From: an uncultured Prevotella sp.
GTDB lineage: Bacteria > Bacteroidota > Bacteroidia > Bacteroidales > Bacteroidaceae
Reading direction: 5' to 3'
NCBI GenBank assembly: GCA_905235325.1
Contig: CAJOLE010000007.1
Span: forward strand, 1 to 64,000
DNA length: 64,000 bases
The notes under the pieces were generated by a model, which worked only from the letters and a program-made list of their open reading frames with translations, ran no database searches and had not been told where the DNA came from. Every line of letters starts with the position of its first letter. Position 1 is the first letter of the stretch. This document shows positions 58,865-64,000 of the stretch, one piece after another. The position numbers and the translations under genes are program-made.

Positions 58865-59926
58865 TCAGTCTTTGTAGAAGTCGGCGTACCATTCGGCAAA
58901 GGCACGCAGGCCGTCACGCAGCGACGTCGAGGGTTTGAATCCGAAGTCACGCTCCAGGGCCGATGTATCAGCATACGTCACAGGTACGTCGCCAGGCTGC
59001 ATGGGCACCAGCTTCTTGTGGGCCTCGAAGTCGTAGTCCTCGGGCAGCACCTTGGCACGTATCAGCTCCTGCTGCAGGATGTCGACAAACGTCAGCAGGT
59101 TCTCGGGCTGGTTGTTGCCGATATTATATACGGCGTAGGGCGGCAACGGCAGGCCATCCTCGCCCTGACGTTTCTCGGGAGCGCCCTGCATGATGCGCAC
59201 CACTCCCTCGACAATGTCGTCGACGTATGTGAAGTCGCGCTTGCAGTTGCCGAAATTGAATATCTGGATGGTATCGCCGCGGCGGAGTTTGTCGGTAAAG
59301 CCGAAGTACGCCATGTCGGGCCGTCCGGCAGGGCCATATACCGTGAAGAAGCGAAGCCCCGTCGAGGGGATGTTGTAGAGTTTGGAGTAGGCATGGGCCA
59401 TCAGTTCGTTCGACTTCTTCGTGGCGGCATAGAGCGAGACGGGATTGTCTACCTTGTCGTCCGTGCTGTAGGGCACCTTCTTGTTCGACCCGTAAACCGA
59501 CGACGAGCTGGCATAGACCAGATGCTCGACTGGAAAGTTACGACAGGCCTCCAGAATGTTGTAGAAGCCTATCAGGTTCGACTGAATATAGGCATCGGGG
59601 TTGGTAATCGAGTAGCGCACACCGGCCTGGGCTGCCAGGTTGGCCACCACCTGGGGGTTGTACTCACCGAAGATGGCATCGATGGTAGCCTTGTCGGCAA
59701 TGTCGCCCTTGACGAACTTCCATGTCGTACCCTCTGGAACCGCGTTGTCTATTTCCCGGAGCCGGAAATCCTTCAAGGTCACATCATAGTAGTCGTTCAT
59801 GTTGTCGATGCCAATGACAGTGGCACCGTCAGTGTCTTTGAACAGGCGTTTCACCAGATTGCTGCCAATAAACCCGGCTGCACCTGTCACTAAGATCGTC
59901 TTGTGATTCAAGTCAACTCTTTCCAT
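58865..59926 (-). CDS. NAD-dependent epimerase (UDP-glucuronate 4-epimerase-like)
   Basis: 353 residues, extended short-chain dehydrogenase: nucleotide loop TGAAGFIGSNL, catalytic SSSVYG and YAATKKSNE (Tyr-x3-Lys). The features YDVTLKDFRL, GLRFFTVYGPAGRPDMA and RDFTYVDDIVEGV match the UDP-glucuronate 4-epimerase group (GAE/LspL type), which interconverts UDP-glucuronate and UDP-galacturonate; a UDP-GlcNAc-type epimerase is an alternative. It overlaps the nucleotidyltransferase gene by 14 nt. Confidence 0.83.
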   Translation of the reverse strand: MERVDLNHKTILVTGAAGFIGSNLVKRLFKDTDGATVIGIDNMNDYYDVTLKDFRLREIDNAVPEGTTWKFVKGDIADKATIDAIFGEYNPQVVANLAAQAGVRYSITNPDAYIQSNLIGFYNILEACRNFPVEHLVYASSSSVYGSNKKVPYSTDDKVDNPVSLYAATKKSNELMAHAYSKLYNIPSTGLRFFTVYGPAGRPDMAYFGFTDKLRRGDTIQIFNFGNCKRDFTYVDDIVEGVVRIMQGAPEKRQGEDGLPLPPYAVYNIGNNQPENLLTFVDILQQELIRAKVLPEDYDFEAHKKLVPMQPGDVPVTYADTSALERDFGFKPSTSLRDGLRAFAEWYADFYKD

Positions 59927-60689
59927 ATTTCTCTACAGCTTCGTAATAAGTGTCCAGCGAACCGATGTCGAAGCGCCCGGCACTCATCGGCCAGGCATGC
60001 ATCACCGTATGCTCCACCATATAGTGTGCCAGATTGCCCGGTGCATCCTTGCCACAGCCGTTCTCCACCGAATGGCGAACAAGCTCTAGGTCGTGCTTCT
60101 TATATATATAAAAAGGAGGAACAGCCCAGTGGCTCTTCGGCTCCAGTGGCTTCTCCTCCATATTAAGCACACGCATCTGGTCATCGACGACAATGACGCC
60201 CGTCCGTTGCAGTTTCTCTATCGAAGGCTGTTCATGGCACATGATGCACGACGTACCCTTCTCATTAGCAAAGTCCACAAATTCCTGGAACGAGAAGAAC
60301 AGCAGGTTGTCGGCCGCTACGACCAACAGGTCAGAAGACCCTCCTAAATCCTCCCTGTTTAGGGAGGACTTTGCCCGTTCATCAAGCACATCAAGTGCAT
60401 ATAACAAATCGCACACTGCTCCAAGTCGCGTCTCGTTGGTCTCTGTGCCGTCATCGATGATGGCTACTGGTTTCGTATAGTGCTGCTCAGCGGCCCATTG
60501 GCGGAAGATGGGAGCAAAACGATGGTTCGTCACGATGACGTGCTCGTCGATGTCGGGAATCGTGTCAATGTCATCCAGCATCCGGCCAAGAATCGTATTT
60601 TCCCCTATCTTCAGCAAAGGCTTCGGGAAGTTGCGGGTCAGCTCGCCAAGCCTCGTCGCATACCCCGCTGCAATAACTATGTTCTTCAT
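59913..60689 (-). CDS. Sugar-phosphate nucleotidyltransferase
   Basis: 258 residues. The signature IAAGYATRLGELTRNFPKPLL has the usual G-x-(G/A)-T-R-L and the P-K-P, although the family's GGxGTRL loop is AGYATRL here. Asp in VVAADNLLF is the metal ligand. It would join NTP and a sugar-1-phosphate. Residues about 106-119 (KSSLNREDLGGS) come from a palindrome (PR10) inserted before DLLVVAADN, leaving the active site intact. ATG 60689 overlaps the stop of the disrupted DUF559 gene (ATGA). Confidence 0.82.
   Translation of the reverse strand: MKNIVIAAGYATRLGELTRNFPKPLLKIGENTILGRMLDDIDTIPDIDEHVIVTNHRFAPIFRQWAAEQHYTKPVAIIDDGTETNETRLGAVCDLLYALDVLDERAKSSLNREDLGGSSDLLVVAADNLLFFSFQEFVDFANEKGTSCIMCHEQPSIEKLQRTGVIVVDDQMRVLNMEEKPLEPKSHWAVPPFYIYKKHDLELVRHSVENGCGKDAPGNLAHYMVEHTVMHAWPMSAGRFDIGSLDTYYEAVEKYGKS
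60335..60372. repeat. In-frame palindromic repeat PR10 (38-nt copy 1)
   Basis: Identical over 38 nt to 60694-60731. Its core is the hairpin CCTCCCT-GTTT-AGGGAGG. On the minus strand it is translated as KSSLNREDLGGS inside the nucleotidyltransferase. Confidence 0.85.
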
Positions 60690-61099
60690 ACTAAAGACCC
60701 TCCTAAATCCTCCCTGTTTAGGGAGGACTTTCTTATTACGTTCGTCAGTCTCTCCATCACCTGTTCTGTATCAAACAACACCTGTTCATTGGAAAATCTA
60801 ATTACATGATAGCCTTGACCTTCAAGCCACTCCGTGCGAATAGCGTCTAATTTTTGTTATTCTTCCGTGGTATGGTAGCCTCCGTCTATTTCAACTACAA
60901 GTTTACTTTTACGGAACAAGAAGTCAACAATGTAATCACCTATAATATGTTGCCTCAGACACCTCTGACCAAGAGCATTACCCTTGACCAATGACCAAAA
61001 CATATTTTCAGCCTCAGTCATAATCATGCGGTTACTCTTAGCATTTGCTTTTAGTAACCCATACTCCATTGAATCAGCAGCCATCCATTGCTTTTTCAT
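60686..61099 (-). pseudogene. DUF559 (Vsr-like) endonuclease gene broken by an in-frame TAA
   Basis: 138 codons in one frame with a single TAA at 60857-60859. Before it are ENMFWSLVKGNALG, RQHIIGDYIVDFLFR and KLVVEIDGGYH, which is the DUF559 restriction-endonuclease-like fold (D..D..E-x-D pattern). After it come QKLDAIRTEWLEGQGYHVIRF and NEQVLF, the normal remaining part. The protein is thus cut after YHTTEE. The last residues come from repeat PR11, and the stop overlaps the next ATG. It resembles an orphan nuclease gene caught between exopolysaccharide genes. Single-base nonsense change or sequencing error cannot be told apart. Confidence 0.82.
60694..60731. repeat. Palindromic repeat PR11 (38-nt copy 2)
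   Basis: Exact copy of 60335-60372, 322 nt away, directly before the nucleotidyltransferase start and within the end of the DUF559 frame, where it reads KSSLNREDLGG in the same phase. Confidence 0.85.
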
Positions 61100-61112
61100 A
61101 GGGTATCATGTT

Positions 61113-61132
61113 CTCCCCCTCAGCAGGGGGAG
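61113..61132. repeat. Palindromic repeat PR12 after the GHMP kinase gene
   Basis: CTCCCCCT-CAGC-AGGGGGAG, an 8-bp perfect stem, begins right next to the kinase stop codon, in the gap before the DUF559 gene. It belongs to the same CCTCC/GGAGG family. Confidence 0.75.
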
Positions 61133-62284
61133 TTAGAGAGGGTCTACGAATCTCGCCCCATCATCGGGTTTCACCCAGAACACCTGGAACGTTTTCTCAT
61201 ATTCCGGAAACATCTCAAGATAGCGCTGCGTCAGCTGCTTCTCCACCTCGTCTTTACAGGCAACATCAACCAAGGCGATACAGGCTCCCTTAAAGCCCGC
61301 CCCAGAGAAGCGGCCGCCCCAGACACCAGGCAGACTCCGCATAATCTCGTAGATGGCAATCAGCTCAGGACTGCCACACTCATAATTGTGGATGCTGCTC
61401 TCGCAGGAGTCGAAACTGAGCTTACCGAACAGCTTCAGATTGCCCGTCTCCCAGGCTGTCACGCCCTGGCGCACCCGGCGGTACTCCGTATAGAAGTGCT
61501 CTGCCCGACGGGCGAACCTTGCCGGCATGGCGATACGGGTCTTCTCGTAGGTAGCCTTCGGAATGTCGCGCAGGAACGTCTTGTCGAACGTCTTCAGCGG
61601 CTGGTCGGTATAGGCCAGCATATTCCATGCCGCCGTCTTGCACTCATAGACGCGCAGGTTGTAGTCGCTGTTCACCAGACTACGGGTCAGGCCCGAGAAG
61701 AAGATGCCAATCTCGAACTCTGGCATATCCTTGTTCTTCTTGATGATGCGGTAGTCGTTCGAGTCGCAGTCAAGGAACAGCAGCCCGTCCTTGCGGCCAA
61801 GAGCAATACATGCCTGGTCGAGCAGTCCGTTGTTCAGGCCAATATACTCACGCTCGGCCTCCGAGGCAATCTGCACCACCTCGAAGGGCTGCAGCCTGAT
61901 GCCGTTAGCCTTAGCAAACGCCATGACGTAGGCGATGAGCACGGCTGCCGACGACGACAGTCCACCTACAGGCAACGAGCCTTGAATGACACCATCTATG
62001 CCATGCAGCAGTTCAAACCGCCTGCGCAGCGCATACTTGGCGCCACGGGCATAGTCGCCCCAGTGTTGCTCACGAACCTGCGACGGCTTGTCGATCTCAA
62101 AGCTGACGTCACCCTCAAAGGTTCTCGACGTCAACAGCACCTTGCTGTCTTCACGCACATTGAACCACAGGTCGACACCCTTGTCAATGGCGAAGCCCGT
62201 CACCAGTCCATGCTGGTGATCCACATGCGCCCCTATCGGGCACACCCTATAGGGTGCAAATATATGGTGCTGATATCCTTCCAT
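61133..62284 (-). CDS. GHMP kinase, galactokinase-like
   Basis: 383 residues. The start FAPYRVCPIGAHVDHQHG is the galactokinase signature (G-E-H-x-D-Y variant), PVGGLSSSAAVLIAY the ATP loop (PxGLSSSA) and GGRFSGAGFKGACIA the third GHMP motif. It phosphorylates a sugar at C1. Between galactose, L-arabinose and uronic acids the sequence does not decide; the nearby UDP-glucuronate-type epimerase and the nucleotidyltransferase suggest a uronate or galactose salvage route. ATG 62284 is the first after the 25-nt gap to the dehydratase gene, a gap that contains ACGAAAGCCAAAACG-type repeats. Confidence 0.83.
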   Translation of the reverse strand: MEGYQHHIFAPYRVCPIGAHVDHQHGLVTGFAIDKGVDLWFNVREDSKVLLTSRTFEGDVSFEIDKPSQVREQHWGDYARGAKYALRRRFELLHGIDGVIQGSLPVGGLSSSAAVLIAYVMAFAKANGIRLQPFEVVQIASEAEREYIGLNNGLLDQACIALGRKDGLLFLDCDSNDYRIIKKNKDMPEFEIGIFFSGLTRSLVNSDYNLRVYECKTAAWNMLAYTDQPLKTFDKTFLRDIPKATYEKTRIAMPARFARRAEHFYTEYRRVRQGVTAWETGNLKLFGKLSFDSCESSIHNYECGSPELIAIYEIMRSLPGVWGGRFSGAGFKGACIALVDVACKDEVEKQLTQRYLEMFPEYEKTFQVFWVKPDDGARFVDPL

Positions 62285-62309
62285 CCTACTTCCCGCGTTT
62301 TGGCTTTCG

Positions 62310-64000
62310 TTATCGTTTTGGTTCCCGTTCACCAAACGCCTTCTCACCCCCCTTGTCCAGCTCCTCATAGACCGAGTTGTTGCTCTTGTACTCCGGCACG
62401 ATCTCCTTCATCTTCGCCACAGTAGCCATGTCGTCATACTGCTTAGAAACAGCTATCAGCTCGTCTATCTGCCGCGACACCTCGCTGAAGTCGTACTCAC
62501 GCACTTCGGCAATGCGTATCTTCTCATGGAAAGTCGGCTTCGTGCTCTCCTGGGCGTTGAGCACCTCCTCGTAGAGTTTCTCACCGGCACGCAGTCCCGT
62601 GTACTTGATTTCCACATTCTCAGCCCCCGAGAGCCGGATCATGCGCTTGGCGAGGTCGGCAATCCTTACGGGCTTACCCATGTCGAAGACAAAGATCTCG
62701 CCGCCATTGCCCTTCGTACCAGCCTCTAACACCAGCTTACAGGCTTCGGGAATCAGCATGAAGTATCTGATGATGTCAGGATGAGTCACCGTCACCGGAC
62801 CGCCTTTCTTAATCTGCTCACGGAACAACGGAATAACCGAGCCGTTCGAGCCCAGCACATTGCCGAAGCGGGTTGTCACGAACTGCGTCTTGCCCTGCTC
62901 TTTGCCGTGCTGGATAGCATGGTTCAGGCTCTGAACATAGATCTCGCAGATGCGCTTCGAACAGCCCATGACATTCGTCGGATTCACGGCCTTGTCGGTC
63001 GACACCATCACAAACTTCCTCACGCCGTACTTCACACTCAGGTCGGCAATCACCTTCGTACCGTAGATATTGTTCTGCACAGCCTCCGAGGGGTTGTTCT
63101 CCATCATCGGCACATGCTTGTAGGCAGCGGCATGGAACACATAGTCGGGCTTGAACTCCCTGAAGATTCGCTCCATGCGGTCAGCCTTGCAGATGCTCGT
63201 CACCACCGTCTCGGCATTCACCTCAGGATAGTCGCGGGCCATCATCAGCCTGACGTCGTGCTCTGGCGTCTCGGCCTGGTCAATCAGCACCATTGCCTCC
63301 GGCTTATAGCGGGCAATCTGTCTCACCAGTTCGCTGCCTATGCTGCCCGCCGCACCGGTAATCAGGACGCGACGGCCGCTAAGCAGTTCGCCCATCGCCT
63401 TCATGTCAACCTTGATCTCATCGCGGGGCAGCAGGTCTTCCACGCTCACCTCTTTCAGTTGGAGATCCCCCACCCCGCCGTCTTCCTGCAAGTCGGCGGC
63501 ACTGAGCTCTCTGGCGTTCTGGGCCATGAAAATCTTCACCCCTGAGGCCAGCAGTTTGTCCTGCAGGTCCGGATTATTGCGGAAGCTCTCTGTCTGCAAC
63601 GGCGAGACCAGCACAGCCTTGATTTTCAGCCTATTGATGATTGGCTCCAAATCGTCGGTCGCGCTATACACCTTCTCGCCCATCACCAAGTTATGCTTAT
63701 AGGAGTTATCTGGAGCAATAAAGCCCTTCAACACAAAATGCTTCGGGCTCTGGGCACGGATGTTCTTCGCCAGTCCGATGCCACCCTCCTGCACGCCATA
63801 GATCAGTGTACGCAATGTCCAGCCGTCGGTCATCGCCACGTCGTAGAAGGTCTTCACCAGAGCCCTCATGCCCCACATCAACGCCGTGCCGATGACATAC
63901 ATCAGCACGATATGGCGGAAGTGCAAGTGATAGAACACACTTGTGGGGAATCTGTAGACGAAGAAATGCCAAGCAAAGGCGACAGCCAGCGACACCCCGT
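62310..64000 (-). CDS. Polysaccharide biosynthesis nucleotide-sugar dehydratase (CapD/WbpM family), 5' end outside window
   Basis: At least 561 residues in view; the frame stays open to the window edge, so the start is missing. Membrane helices lie in the first 50 visible residues, then a CoA-binding-like domain, then the catalytic Rossmann domain: LITGAAGSIGSELVRQI, FHAAAYKHVPMMENNP, VSTDKAVNPTNVMGCSKR (Ser-x-Asp-Lys, M-x3-K in place of Y-x3-K as in this family) and TTRFGNVLGSNGSVIPLF. It removes water from UDP-GlcNAc to give a 4-keto-6-deoxy sugar, a step into rare sugars of exopolysaccharide. First gene of the visible operon. Confidence 0.9.
   Translation of the reverse strand, partial: GVSLAVAFAWHFFVYRFPTSVFYHLHFRHIVLMYVIGTALMWGMRALVKTFYDVAMTDGWTLRTLIYGVQEGGIGLAKNIRAQSPKHFVLKGFIAPDNSYKHNLVMGEKVYSATDDLEPIINRLKIKAVLVSPLQTESFRNNPDLQDKLLASGVKIFMAQNARELSAADLQEDGGVGDLQLKEVSVEDLLPRDEIKVDMKAMGELLSGRRVLITGAAGSIGSELVRQIARYKPEAMVLIDQAETPEHDVRLMMARDYPEVNAETVVTSICKADRMERIFREFKPDYVFHAAAYKHVPMMENNPSEAVQNNIYGTKVIADLSVKYGVRKFVMVSTDKAVNPTNVMGCSKRICEIYVQSLNHAIQHGKEQGKTQFVTTRFGNVLGSNGSVIPLFREQIKKGGPVTVTHPDIIRYFMLIPEACKLVLEAGTKGNGGEIFVFDMGKPVRIADLAKRMIRLSGAENVEIKYTGLRAGEKLYEEVLNAQESTKPTFHEKIRIAEVREYDFSEVSRQIDELIAVSKQYDDMATVAKMKEIVPEYKSNNSVYEELDKGGEKAFGEREPKR

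Noticed and set aside
60857..60859. Reassigned TAA codon
   Set aside because: Many other genes in the window end properly at TAA, so the stop in the DUF559 frame is a local change, not a different genetic code.

Overview
The window reads as a chromosomal segment of a Bacteroidales bacterium, most likely Prevotellaceae (Prevotella sensu lato). The basis is gene content (type III glutamine synthetase, AsnA, standalone MetH activation domain, DUF4249/DUF4369 lipoproteins, a UpxY/NusG paralog, BlaI with an M56 peptidase, WcaJ and CapD/WbpM exopolysaccharide genes) together with repeated matches to the Bacteroidetes -7 promoter box TAnnTTTG just upstream of genes. No rRNA, phage, insertion sequence or CRISPR array was seen; there is one tRNA (Arg, CCG).

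Layout. 1-5.4 kb: end of an unknown gene, a CocE-type hydrolase, type II pantothenate kinase, an MFS transporter and ilvE. 5.4-6.1 kb: a gene-free stretch holding a 77-nt inverted repeat. 6.1-11.1 kb: a minus-strand operon rlmN, pdxA, sigma-54 activator fused to LptE, a TPR protein and secG. 11.2-16.1 kb: a GT2/DUF4922/SpoIID fusion with an AmpG permease. 16.1-24.5 kb: cysE, glnN, N-carbamoylputrescine amidase, an M56-M23-TonB membrane peptidase with BlaI, and a DHFR/agmatine deiminase fusion. 24.7-31.7 kb: clpB, a NusG-like antiterminator and mfd. 31.9-41.0 kb: an AraC-controlled lipid-type operon (GNAT acyltransferase, ketosynthase, ACP, hot-dog protein, MMPL exporter, CrtI-like oxidoreductase, FabG, LolA-like carrier). 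41.1-46.2 kb: repeat-rich leader, TonB-dependent receptor, DUF4249 lipoprotein, a second outer-membrane barrel and a dockerin remnant. 46.2-56.4 kb: a small lipoprotein, a GT2 gene, an overlapping five-gene operon (DUF4369, pyrC, MetH activation, phosphoesterase, plsC), an ftsB/dnaX operon, asnA and the tRNA. 56.4-64 kb: the 3' part of an exopolysaccharide operon.

How the genes work together. AguA and AguB are two consecutive steps from agmatine to putrescine. The SpoIID-domain protein and AmpG point to peptidoglycan turnover. The ketosynthase-to-LolA operon has synthesis and export parts like those of aryl-polyene or flexirubin clusters but lacks their adenylation, ammonia-lyase and glycosyltransferase genes; its product is unknown. 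In the exopolysaccharide segment a GHMP kinase, a nucleotidyltransferase and an epimerase could activate a free sugar, and WcaJ would start chain assembly.

Two things stand out. First, a family of short GC-rich palindromes (CCTCC..GGAGG type) sits inside at least six protein genes without breaking the frame, and also between genes; two copies in different genes share exact 24-nt sequence in the same phase, and two others share 38 nt. Second, several neighbouring functions that are usually separate are joined in one frame (sigma-54 activator/LptE, DHFR/agmatine deiminase, GT2-DUF4922/SpoIID, M56/M23/TonB). All family assignments come from reading motifs by eye; no database search was run.
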